From the NCBI GenBank assembly GCA_022823105.1, contig JAJDXU010000336.1, positions 1 to 6,179 of the forward strand: 6,179 bases of DNA. Direction: 5' to 3'. How positions within the stretch are numbered: the first letter of the stretch is position 1; each line of letters begins with the position of its first letter. Origin of the DNA: Dehalococcoidia bacterium (lineage in GTDB: Bacteria; Chloroflexota; Dehalococcoidia; Lucifugimonadales; UBA3495). The position numbers were made by a program, and so were the translations under genes. The notes below the pieces were generated by a model. That model ran no database searches. It saw only the letters and a program-made list of their open reading frames with translations, and was not told where the DNA came from. Of this stretch, positions 1-6,179 are shown in pieces.

Positions 1-171
1 CGCCCTCAACACCCCCATTCGCCCCCACAAACCACCCCAACGCCCTGCACAAATAAACCGAAAAGAACGGAAACGAGCGGGATTTACAAAAAATCACCAT
101 CATCCCAGTCCAAATCTCCAATCCTGCCCATCCTGTCCATCGATGTAAAGCTCCCCGTCAGAGGTAACCCC
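1..171. other. Left intergenic stretch with no clear gene
   Basis: This stretch is C- and A-rich and lacks the codon-position pattern seen from 172 onward. One forward frame has no stop from position 1 to 306, so an upstream start for the small gene at 172 cannot be excluded. The residues it would encode before 172 are low-complexity and contain the short repeat at 121-138. No convincing promoter was found here. It is most simply the spacer after a gene lying outside the window. Confidence 0.55.
121..138. repeat. Two tandem 9-bp near-copies, possibly part of a dispersed intergenic element
   Basis: ATCCTGCCC (121-129) is followed directly by ATCCTGTCC (130-138), matching at 8 of 9 bases, and a third unit at 139 begins with ATC. 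The surrounding text (about 100-150) resembles the 'ATCCTGTCCATC' type of intergenic repeat that I associate with large environmental bacterial genomes. That resemblance is from memory. The tandem itself is directly visible, but the claim that it is dispersed needs the rest of the genome. Confidence 0.45.
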
Positions 172-306
172 ATGACCCTTTCCGAAATCCGACGCCGGGG
201 CGACGTCCCCGAGTACGAGGCCATCGTATTCAACCTGTTGCCCTGGGCCAGCCACGACCGCTACCGCGACTTTTTCCGCTGGGACCTTCCCGCCCCCGCG
301 CGTTAG
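172..306 (+). CDS. Possible small protein of 44 residues, unknown function
   Basis: An ATG at 172 opens a 44-codon frame ending in TAG at 304-306. AGAGG (160-164) lies 7 nt upstream and is a good ribosome binding site. Of the 43 codons after the start, 36 end in G or C, matching the coding bias of the dehydrogenase gene downstream. The product is rich in Arg, Asp and aromatic residues (ending in motifs such as RYRDFFRWDLP) and has no signal peptide, membrane segment or cysteine. I do not recognise it. It ends 129 nt before the dehydrogenase start, so it could be a leader peptide, a small independent protein or a gene remnant. The reverse strand is also open here, but the binding site and start favour the forward reading. 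Confidence 0.42.
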   Translation: MTLSEIRRRGDVPEYEAIVFNLLPWASHDRYRDFFRWDLPAPAR

Positions 307-359
307 CCGTGCCCTCAACCCGGTCCCGACCGATAACCGAATTGCCCTGGCTGTCCCCT

Positions 360-374
360 GCGGCAAGTTGCCGC
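360..374. promoter_or_regulatory. Perfect 15-bp palindrome, candidate operator
   Basis: GCGGCAA and TTGCCGC form 7-bp arms around a single central G. The palindrome lies about 60 nt before the dehydrogenase start and overlaps the possible -35 hexamer at 368-373. This position is typical of a repressor site for a dimeric helix-turn-helix regulator. Genes for D-2-hydroxy acid oxidation are often controlled by GntR- or LysR-type regulators, but no regulator gene is visible here. The regulator is therefore unknown and the role is inferred. Confidence 0.4.
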
Positions 375-396
375 TGTCGTCGCCGTACGTTAGTCT
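368..396 (+). promoter_or_regulatory. Weak sigma-70-like promoter candidate
   Basis: TTGCCG (368-373, 4 of 6 matches to the -35 consensus) and TAGTCT (391-396, a poor -10 match) are separated by 17 bp, and would start transcription shortly after 400. The match is weak and could be chance in GC-rich DNA. Its overlap with the palindrome at 360-374 and its place in the only spacer before the dehydrogenase gene are the main support. Confidence 0.28.
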
Positions 397-402
397 ATCC
401 CG

Positions 403-415
403 CGTCGATACGACG
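403..415 (+). promoter_or_regulatory. Small hairpin in the presumed 5' leader
   Basis: CGTCG and CGACG form a 5-bp stem around the loop ATA. It ends 6 nt before the ribosome binding site at 422. It is short enough to be chance. If transcribed it could fold next to the binding site, or as DNA it could be a second protein-binding site. Confidence 0.22.
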
Positions 416-421
416 AACCGC

Positions 422-427
422 AGGAGG
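422..427 (+). promoter_or_regulatory. Strong ribosome binding site of the dehydrogenase gene
   Basis: AGGAGG is a full match to the Shine-Dalgarno core and lies 8 nt before the ATG at 436. It decides that start over the in-frame ATG at 448. Confidence 0.85.
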
Positions 428-435
428 AACCCGCC

Positions 436-3360
436 ATGGCGACGGTAATGGAACGCAGGATCAGGGGCAGGGAGCGACAGGACATCGCCGACGAACTCAC
501 TCGCCGCGTGGACGGCGAGGTGCGGTTCGACCCCTACTCGCGCCTGCTCTACAGCACCGACGCCAGCATCTACCAGATGGAACCCGTCGGCGTTGTGATC
601 CCGCGCAGCGCCGCCGACGTTCAGGCCGTGGTCGAGTTCGGCGCTCGCGAGGGCATCCCCGTACTGCCTCGCTCCGGCGGCACCAGCCTGGCCGGCCAGA
701 CCGTGAATCATGCCATCGTCCTCGATTTCAGCAAGTACCTCAACAATGTGCTGGAGGTAAACCCCCAGGAACAGTGGGCGCGGGTCCAGCCGGGCATCAT
801 ACTGGAACAGTTGACCAGGCAGGTCTCCTCGCACGGATTGCAGTATGCGCCGGATCCGACCACGGCCAACCGCGCCTGCGTCGGCGGCGGCATCGGAAAC
901 AATACCTGCGGCGCGCACTCCGTCATCTACGGCAAGACCCTGGACCACATCAGGGAACTCGACGTAATCTTGTCCGACGGCTCCACGGCTCACCTGGGCG
1001 AGTTGACGCCCGCCGAACTGGAATCCCGGCTCAGCGCCGGCGGGCTGGAGGGCGAGATCTACCGCGGCGTCCTCCGTATCGCCCGTGAGCAGAAGGACGA
1101 GATCGACCGCACCTACGCCAAGATCCAGCGGCGGGTCAGCGGGTACAACCTCGACGAGTTCATCATTGACGATGGACAGGGCGGTCCCGTCAACCTCGCT
1201 CGCATGGTGGTGGGTTCCGAGGGCACGCTGTGCGTGGTCACCGAGGCCAAGGTCAACCTGGTGCCGCGGCCCACGATGACGTCCCTGTCCATCCTGCACT
1301 TCCGGACCATTTTTGACGCCAGCGAAGCCACCACCCGCGTCCTTACCCACGACCCGTCGTCCATCGAATTGATCGACAAGATGGTGCTGGATCGCGGCCG
1401 CGAGGCCCTGGGCTCGTCCCGCAACCTGTCTTTCATCGAGGGCGACCCCGGCGCGATGCTGGTGGTCGAGTTTTACGGGGAGACCGAAGACGAATTGACC
1501 GCCCGCATGAACGCCCTCAAGGACGACATCGGCCTGGCCTATGCCTGCGTCAACATCCTTGACCGGGCTGGACAAGCGGCCGTCTGGAACGTTCGCAAGG
1601 GCGGTCTCGGCCTGCTGATGAGCACGCGCGGCGACGCTAAGCCCATCCCATTCGTCGAGGACCCCGCCGTAGACCCGTCGGTGATGGGTGAGTTCGTGCG
1701 CCGGTTCGATGAGATCGTCACCGAGCACGGCACGACGGCCGGCTACTACGGTCACGCATCCGTCGGTTGCTTGCACATCCGCCCGCTGATTAGCCTCAAG
1801 AACGAAGAGGGCATCAACAAGATGGTGTCCATCGGCGACGCCGTTTCCGACCTGATCAAGGAGTTCGGCGGCTCCATGAGCGGCGAGCACGGCGACGGCA
1901 TCGTGCGCGGCGTGTGGACCCGCAAGATGTTCGGCGACCAGATCTACAACGCCTTCCGGGAGCTCAAGCAGACCTGGGACCCGCAGGGCATCATGAACCC
2001 GGGCAAGATCATCGACACGCCGCCGATGACCGAGAACCTGCGCTACGGGATGACCTACCAGGCGACCGACCTGCCGACCTCGCTGGATTTCTCCGCCGAC
2101 TTTGGATACGCCGGCGCGGTGGAGATGTGCAACGGCATGGGCGCATGCCGCAAGCTGGATGGGTCCATGTGCCCGTCCTTCATGGCTACGCGGGACGAGG
2201 AACATTCCACCCGTGGCCGCGCCAACCTGCTGCGCGCCGCGCTGTCCGGCCGTATGCCCGAAGGCGCAGAGGGATCCATCACCGACCGGCGGATTCACGA
2301 GGCGCTGGACCTGTGCCTGGAATGCAAGGCGTGCAAGGCGGAATGCGAGTCCGGCGTGGACATGGCCAAGCTCAAGTACGAATTCCTGGACCACTACCAC
2401 AAGGAGCATGGCGTTCCGCTGCGTTCGCGCCTGTTCGCCAACATCAACGCCCTGAACCGCCTGGGCAGTCGCTACGCTCCCATCAACAACTGGCTGGCCG
2501 GCACCGGGTTGGGCAAATCCCTGGCGTCCACGTTCCTCGGGATCGCACCCCAACGACGGCAGCCGGCGTTCGCGCCCCAGTCGCTGCCCCAGTGGTTCGC
2601 GGAGCGCAACCGTAACGGGCACGGCGCGAAATACGGCACCGTCGCCCTGTACAACGACACCTTCATGAACTACAACTATCCCGAAATCGGCATCGCGGCC
2701 GTCGAGGTGCTGGAGGCCGCGGGCTATTCGGTGGAACTGGTTGATGGAGGGTGCTGCGGACGGCCAATGATTTCCAAAGGCTTGCTGGACCAGGCGCGCG
2801 AGCAGGCCAACTCGAACATAGACGCGCTGTATGCCTACGCGGAGCGCGGTATCCCCATCGTGGGCTGCGAGCCGAGCTGCCTGCTCACGCTGCGGGATGA
2901 ATATCCTGAGTTTGTAGCCGACGAACGGGCGCAAGCCGTGGCGGAAAGCTCATTCCTCATCGACGAGTTCCTGGCCCAGGCCCACTCCGCCGGAAAACTC
3001 GACCTGCAATTCTCGGAACTGGGCAAGAAGGTGATGTTCCATGGCCATTGCCATCAGAAGGCGATCACCGGTACGGGCGACGCCATGTTCATGCTCAACC
3101 TGCCGCCCGGCTACGAGGCGGAGTTGATCAACGCCGGGTGTTGCGGGATGGCCGGCTCCTTCGGTTTCGAGAAGGAGCACTATGATATATCGATGCAGAT
3201 TGGTGGACTCTCCCTTTTCCCCGCCGTTGAAGCCAAGCCGGACTGGGAGGTGGCAGTGATGGGAGTTTCGTGCCGTCAGCAGGTGGAGCACGGCGCGGGA
3301 CGCCGGGCCCGCCACCTGGTCGAGGTGCTGCGGGACGCAGTGGTGGCGCCGGCGGGCTAG
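436..3360 (+). CDS. Fused FAD-binding and iron-sulfur D-2-hydroxy acid dehydrogenase (GlcD/YdiJ type)
   Basis: The 974-residue product joins a GlcD-like flavoprotein to a GlpC/GlcF-like iron-sulfur part, a normal length for this fused family, which includes E. coli YdiJ. Residues about 50-275 form the VAO/PCMH-type FAD domain, with PRSGGTSLAGQ at 78-88, PDPTTANRACVGGGIGNN at 139-156 and VVGSEGTL at 258-265. Residues about 280-525 are the FAD-oxidase C-terminal domain. Here H440, H447 and the E484-H485 pair match the metal and catalytic residues known in D-2-hydroxyglutarate and D-lactate dehydrogenases. Cys 565, 571 and 579 plus C627-x2-C630-x2-C633-x3-C637 should bind 4Fe-4S clusters. Two CCG domains follow: C773-C774 with C811 and C815, then C872, C902-C903 and C946. 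T742 stands where GlpC has the first CCG cysteine. As I recall, a DTF motif here is usual in the fused subfamily. No signal peptide or membrane helix is seen, so it is probably cytoplasmic and membrane-associated, passing electrons to quinone. The exact substrate (D-lactate, D-2-hydroxyglutarate or glycolate) cannot be read from sequence. Confidence 0.93.
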   Translation: MATVMERRIRGRERQDIADELTRRVDGEVRFDPYSRLLYSTDASIYQMEPVGVVIPRSAADVQAVVEFGAREGIPVLPRSGGTSLAGQTVNHAIVLDFSKYLNNVLEVNPQEQWARVQPGIILEQLTRQVSSHGLQYAPDPTTANRACVGGGIGNNTCGAHSVIYGKTLDHIRELDVILSDGSTAHLGELTPAELESRLSAGGLEGEIYRGVLRIAREQKDEIDRTYAKIQRRVSGYNLDEFIIDDGQGGPVNLARMVVGSEGTLCVVTEAKVNLVPRPTMTSLSILHFRTIFDASEATTRVLTHDPSSIELIDKMVLDRGREALGSSRNLSFIEGDPGAMLVVEFYGETEDELTARMNALKDDIGLAYACVNILDRAGQAAVWNVRKGGLGLLMSTRGDAKPIPFVEDPAVDPSVMGEFVRRFDEIVTEHGTTAGYYGHASVGCLHIRPLISLKNEEGINKMVSIGDAVSDLIKEFGGSMSGEHGDGIVRGVWTRKMFGDQIYNAFRELKQTWDPQGIMNPGKIIDTPPMTENLRYGMTYQATDLPTSLDFSADFGYAGAVEMCNGMGACRKLDGSMCPSFMATRDEEHSTRGRANLLRAALSGRMPEGAEGSITDRRIHEALDLCLECKACKAECESGVDMAKLKYEFLDHYHKEHGVPLRSRLFANINALNRLGSRYAPINNWLAGTGLGKSLASTFLGIAPQRRQPAFAPQSLPQWFAERNRNGHGAKYGTVALYNDTFMNYNYPEIGIAAVEVLEAAGYSVELVDGGCCGRPMISKGLLDQAREQANSNIDALYAYAERGIPIVGCEPSCLLTLRDEYPEFVADERAQAVAESSFLIDEFLAQAHSAGKLDLQFSELGKKVMFHGHCHQKAITGTGDAMFMLNLPPGYEAELINAGCCGMAGSFGFEKEHYDISMQIGGLSLFPAVEAKPDWEVAVMGVSCRQQVEHGAGRRARHLVEVLRDAVVAPAG

Positions 3361-6179
3361 CGGACCAGAGCCCACACGCCCGGGCACTGCGCTGCCAGCG
3401 GTCGCGGACCGATAGTCAGTAGTCGTTGTTGTTGGGCGCACAGCATTGGTGATGGCTGCCCTCCCCCTTCGGGGGAGTGGAGGTCGCCCGGATCCGCCGG
3501 CCACAGTCCCGATAGCCTTCGGGTAGAGAGAGGCTCCCACGTCGCCGTCAGCTGTTGGTGCATCACGCTCGCACTGTCGGTGGCCAGGGCGGCGACTTGC
3601 AGCAGCGCATAGCGGTTTGACGCGACGCGCGGTGACGAGGCGGCAAGAGCATTCTTGGTTTCGGGATGGTCGCCCGGGAAGCCTATCAAAATGTCGCTGC
3701 TTGGGATGACATTCACCGCAGCCGAGTCGGAGTGATCGTTGGAACGGTCTGTGTCGTACTCGGCTTCGGCTTTGGCTCGCAGCAAGTGTTTGCCGACTGC
3801 GTACCTCAGCGTCTTCCAGGTGAATTCAACCACGTCTGATTCCCCCGGTTCCAGGCTGACGCTGTCCTCGTACATGGGGTGATCGTGTGTCAGGTTCCAC
3901 AGACTGATGGTCGCCGTGCCCTTGTATTTGCCGATGTTCCGCACGAACGCGGCCACCTCCACCCAATCCCCCTTCACCACCGGGTGCCATGCGCTTGGTG
4001 GATATATCGCCGCCACCTGGAAATCCACCGTAGGCGGCAGCAGTTCGATGCTGAACGTTTCGGCGCCACCGGCGCTCTCAACCCTGAACATATGCCTTCC
4101 CGGTTCGTACCTGCCGGTTCGCCAGGTAAACGTGGCCGCGCCACCGGATGCCGCATCGACGCGCGGCGAACGAGTCTCAGGCTGTTTGTCCTCAGAAGGG
4201 AAGCGCAACGTAACCGGAGCTCTGACCGACCGGGTCCCATAGTTGCGAATTTCGATTCTGATATCGACCGGCTCCCCCACGACGGGGTCCTCGGGAGTCC
4301 ACGATATGGCCCCGATGGCCCATTTGGACGCCGCGGGCAGGTCGGGTTTGTCGAGTCCCAGCCACAACCGCGACCCCGGGTCATCCCCGGTGTGGCCGAT
4401 GGTGAGGTCCCGGTCGTCCAGGAGGTCCACGAACCCCACGTCGGCAACGTCATTAGCTCTGTGCGTGTCATTTGACGCATCGGTCACAACCTGTAGGTGG
4501 TAGGGACCCAAAGCATAGCGCAAGGTTTTCCAGGTAAATTCCACCAAACCAGACTCGAATGCTCCCAGCGTCAATGTTTCGCTGTGCATCGTCCGGTCTC
4601 TCACCGTATCCCTTACCAGCACGGTTGCGCGTCCCTCCTGCGGCCCGCCGTTCCGCACCACCGCGGATACGGCTACCCAGTCTCCTCTGGCGATGGGCTG
4701 ATCGGGATTCGGGCCGTGTGTTTCAACTACGCCGAAGTCCACCGACGGCGCGGCCAGAACCACGGTAAACGTGCGGTCTGCTCCCGGAGCGGACACTCGG
4801 AACTCGTGGCTGCCGGGCGCATACCTGCTGGTCCGCCAGGTAAATTTCGCGGACACGGTTTCGCCGGCCTCGGCGTAGGGCTTGCGGGTTTCCGGTTGTT
4901 TGTCTCCTGATGGGAAATGCAAGGTAACGGGGATGTTGGCCGGCAATATGCCTTCGTTGGTAACCGCCACGGAGATCTCCACCGCGTCGCCCACCACCGG
5001 CAGTTCGGGGTAGGCATCAAAACTCTCTATCGACGCGGTGACGGTTGGTTCCAGGAGGTTCAGGGTTATATCTGCCTCGGTTGGCCCTGCCGTCAGGTTG
5101 TTTTCCAGCAGCAGACCGGCCTGAAGGGTATGCAATCCAACGGCATAGTTGCGCGTTTTCCAGGTAAAGTTCGCCGTGCCAGATCGGTTGGGCAGGATTC
5201 GGAGGTTGATTGTCTCCGGCTGCTTGTTTCGCGATGGGAATGTCAGTTGGACCGGGACCCTAACCTCTCCGCTGCCGCTGTTGAGGACAGTGACGTAGAT
5301 TTCGACCCACTGACCCCGCACCGCGGATCCTGCAGGATCGCTGATGATGCTGGCAATCTGAGCGTCGATTCTCGGCACGGGCGTTGCGGTCGGCGTAGGC
5401 GAGGGAGTGGGTGAGGCCGTTGGAGTAGGGGTTGGTGTGGGAGTTGTTGTTGGCGTTCCGGTAGGGGTTGGTGTGGGAGTTAGTGTTGGCGTTCCGGTAG
5501 GGGTTGGTGTGAGAGTTAGTGTTGGCGTTCCGGTAAAGCCAGGTGTGGGAGTCGCTGTTGGCGTTCCAGTAGGGGTCGATGTGGAAGTGTGCGTCGGCGT
5601 GACCGTAGACGGGTAGACGGGTGAGGTCATCACGGAAGGTTTGGAGACTCGGCCAACAATGCTGCCGGAGTTCCCTTCGTTCCGGATCAGGACAAAGACG
5701 GCGTCGGCGGACGCCAGCACGGCGTCGAAAGATACCGTTTCCAACAAATCTGATTCCGCCGGAGATGACAGCGACAACAGCAACGAGTGGGTGTCCACGT
5801 CGAAGCCAGTGGTGTCCCACTCCAGCGTGACATCAGCGCTGGAATTGGCCGCGACCGGCACGTCGGACTCGTCGTCCAGCAGTTGGTGCGTTCCTCCGCC
5901 CATGTAACGCAATTGCACCGTCGCTACGTGGTCCACGTCATCAGAGTTGCTGATGCTCACGTCTATGGTGAGTCGCTTCCCGGCGACGCCTACGATCGAG
6001 TTTTGCCGTGCGATCTGCAATCCCAACTGCGGTGGCTGCGCCGGCGTTGGTGTCGGTGTCGGAGTTGAGGTAGGAGTCGCTGTATGAGTGGGAACCGGAG
6101 TGAGCGTTGCCGTTGGAGTCGGAGTGTTGGTTGCCACCGCGGTCGGTGTTGGTGTCGGCGTGCTGGTAATCGTGGGAGT
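3357..6179 (-). CDS. Partial cell-surface protein with CARDB-like repeats and Thr-Pro linkers
   Basis: The reading frame is open from the right edge to TAG at 3359-3357, about 940 codons. The first in-frame start-like codon, GTG at 6137, lies inside a Thr-Pro run that already fills the upstream codons, so the true N-terminus and any signal peptide are outside the window. Order from the N-terminus: linker 1 (6179-6030), a divergent Ig-like domain (6029-5607), linker 2 (5606-5373), then domains at 5372-5049, 5048-4746, 4745-4335, 4334-4032 and 4031-3621. The last five share FTW(K/R)T-x-x-Y followed by Gly and His. The domains at 5372, 5048 and 4334 carry KQPET. The domains at 4745 and 4031 carry GDWV and DT-x-R-x-ND. 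This is the beta-sandwich pattern of CARDB (PF07705), adhesion-related domains of secreted proteins. No enzyme motif or C-terminal anchor is seen. The only two cysteines lie in an atypical tail below about 3560. The likely role is adhesion or a stalk, and ligand and partners are unknown. Confidence 0.85.
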   Translation of the reverse strand, partial: TPTITSTPTPTPTAVATNTPTPTATLTPVPTHTATPTSTPTPTPTPAQPPQLGLQIARQNSIVGVAGKRLTIDVSISNSDDVDHVATVQLRYMGGGTHQLLDDESDVPVAANSSADVTLEWDTTGFDVDTHSLLLSLSSPAESDLLETVSFDAVLASADAVFVLIRNEGNSGSIVGRVSKPSVMTSPVYPSTVTPTHTSTSTPTGTPTATPTPGFTGTPTLTLTPTPTGTPTLTPTPTPTGTPTTTPTPTPTPTASPTPSPTPTATPVPRIDAQIASIISDPAGSAVRGQWVEIYVTVLNSGSGEVRVPVQLTFPSRNKQPETINLRILPNRSGTANFTWKTRNYAVGLHTLQAGLLLENNLTAGPTEADITLNLLEPTVTASIESFDAYPELPVVGDAVEISVAVTNEGILPANIPVTLHFPSGDKQPETRKPYAEAGETVSAKFTWRTSRYAPGSHEFRVSAPGADRTFTVVLAAPSVDFGVVETHGPNPDQPIARGDWVAVSAVVRNGGPQEGRATVLVRDTVRDRTMHSETLTLGAFESGLVEFTWKTLRYALGPYHLQVVTDASNDTHRANDVADVGFVDLLDDRDLTIGHTGDDPGSRLWLGLDKPDLPAASKWAIGAISWTPEDPVVGEPVDIRIEIRNYGTRSVRAPVTLRFPSEDKQPETRSPRVDAASGGAATFTWRTGRYEPGRHMFRVESAGGAETFSIELLPPTVDFQVAAIYPPSAWHPVVKGDWVEVAAFVRNIGKYKGTATISLWNLTHDHPMYEDSVSLEPGESDVVEFTWKTLRYAVGKHLLRAKAEAEYDTDRSNDHSDSAAVNVIPSSDILIGFPGDHPETKNALAASSPRVASNRYALLQVAALATDSASVMHQQLTATWEPLSTRRLSGLWPADPGDLHSPEGGGQPSPMLCAQQQRLLTIGPRPLAAQCPGVWALVR
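3461..3477. terminator. GC-rich hairpin, possible terminator between convergent genes
   Basis: CTCCCCC and GGGGGAG form a perfect 7-bp stem around the loop TTC, 100 nt after the dehydrogenase stop. No T-run follows on either strand, so it is not a textbook Rho-independent terminator. It falls inside the last codons of the minus-strand frame, where it would encode a Ser-Pro-Glu-Gly-Gly-Gly stretch. That is unusual for a real coding region and suggests intergenic origin. A smaller hairpin (CCCGA/TCGGG, 3508-3523) lies next to it. Confidence 0.4.
3621..4334 (-). repeat. Two-domain module, copy 2 (238 residues)
   Basis: This copy abuts copy 1 and has the same length: type A domain 4334-4032 and type B domain 4031-3621. 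Landmarks are KQPET at 4173-4187 and the FTW tryptophan codons at 4122 and 3816. The DNA has diverged widely at silent positions while length is kept, so the duplication looks old and the A-B spacing appears constrained. Confidence 0.85.
4335..5048 (-). repeat. Two-domain module, copy 1 (238 residues)
   Basis: This copy encodes a type A domain (5048-4746, with GDAV, KQPET and FTWRT-x-RY) followed by a type B domain (4745-4335, with VDF, GDWV, FTWKTLRYA and DT-x-R-x-ND). The KQPET codons at 4887 and the FTW tryptophan codons at 4836 and 4530 each recur exactly 714 nt further on in copy 2. Aligned by eye without gaps to copy 2, about 46 of 101 residues match in domain A and about 52 of 137 in domain B. 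Confidence 0.85.
5373..5606 (-). other. Thr-Pro linker 2 of the surface protein
   Basis: About 78 codons encode almost only Thr and Pro, with scattered Gly, Ser, Leu and Ala. The linker joins the divergent first Ig-like domain to the five-domain array. Such linkers are extended and flexible and are often O-glycosylated in secreted bacterial proteins. Glycosylation here is inference. The antisense strand reads as a Val-Gly repeat, which is only a shadow of this sequence. Confidence 0.85.
5413..5592 (-). repeat. 36-bp tandem repeat inside linker 2, about five copies
   Basis: On the plus strand GTTGGCGTTCC begins at 5449, 5485, 5521 and 5557, spaced exactly 36 bp, with a diverged copy before (5413-5448) and a fragment starting at 5593. 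Each unit encodes 12 residues of the form TPTPTGTPTLTP. The multiple of three means that gain or loss of units keeps the frame, so copy number may vary between strains. Confidence 0.88.
6030..6179 (-). other. Thr-Pro linker 1, cut by the window edge
   Basis: The last 50 in-frame codons before the edge are Thr- and Pro-rich, ending in PAQPP just before the first Ig-like domain. The reading frame continues without a stop to position 6179, so more linker or other domains lie beyond. The nucleotide pattern is less regular than in linker 2, with no fixed 36-bp period. Confidence 0.85.

Noticed and set aside
403..415. Riboswitch or attenuator in the dehydrogenase leader
   Set aside because: Only one 5-bp stem is visible and the space between possible promoter and start is too short for a known riboswitch. 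It is kept only as a weak hairpin.
100..2934. Reverse-strand open frame of 944 codons opposite the dehydrogenase gene
   Set aside because: Its codons are in exact register with the forward codons, so its stops would need TTA, CTA or TCA in the forward gene, which high-GC codon use avoids. The product shows no domain pattern, while the forward product has a full set of family motifs.
2950..3540. Reverse-strand frame overlapping the gene junction
   Set aside because: It overlaps the conserved CCG region of the dehydrogenase and the other reverse frame, and has no recognisable domain or ribosome binding site.
3540..3620. Start of a third A-type domain after the second module copy
   Set aside because: A dozen residues (ASNRYALLQVAAL) loosely resemble the start of the A domain at 4334, but they are out of step with the 714-nt register and no later landmark (GD-x-V, KQPET, FTW) follows.
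5413..5592. CRISPR-like array
   Set aside because: The 36-bp spacing is that of contiguous repeat units, with no unique spacers between them, and the sequence codes for a Thr-Pro linker.
5407..5616. Forward-strand frame encoding a Val-Gly repeat
   Set aside because: It is the antisense of the Thr-Pro linker. Repetitive DNA without stops is open on both strands, and the flanking domains support only the reverse reading.

Overview
The window is G+C-rich bacterial DNA dominated by two large convergent genes. The left gene (436-3360, +) encodes a fused flavin and iron-sulfur dehydrogenase of the GlcD/YdiJ type. The right gene (3357-6179, -) encodes a cysteine-poor surface or secreted protein built from CARDB-like Ig-fold repeats and Thr-Pro linkers, and it runs off the right edge. 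This protein style, with long TPTPT linkers between CARDB-type domains beside flavin dehydrogenases in a high-GC genome, is common in Chloroflexota (for example SAR202 or Anaerolineae relatives). That assignment is inference from style. No rRNA or marker gene is present to confirm it.

Layout. Positions 1-171 look non-coding and hold a 9-bp near-repeat that looks like part of a dispersed intergenic element. Positions 172-306 hold a possible 44-residue protein with its own ribosome binding site. Positions 307-435 form the leader of the dehydrogenase gene: a perfect 15-bp palindrome overlaps a possible -35 box, a small hairpin follows, and a strong AGGAGG site sits 8 nt before the ATG. The dehydrogenase fills 436-3360. 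Its stop codon and that of the opposing gene share the four bases CTAG. The opposing gene, read from right to left, contains a Thr-Pro linker, one divergent Ig-like domain, a second Thr-Pro linker carrying a 36-bp tandem repeat, and five related domains. The last four of these form two abutting 714-nt copies of a two-domain module. A terminal stretch of about 65 residues resembles no other part of the protein.

Function. The dehydrogenase probably oxidises a D-2-hydroxy acid at FAD and passes electrons through iron-sulfur clusters towards the quinone pool. The surface protein probably acts in adhesion or as a stalk or scaffold outside the cell. Nothing in the sequence links the two genes, and their convergent layout argues against a shared operon. 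I see no CRISPR array, transposase, tRNA or rRNA, and no clearly new biological system. The most notable points are the exact-length duplication in the surface protein, its suspicious C-terminal tail, and the palindrome in front of the dehydrogenase gene.
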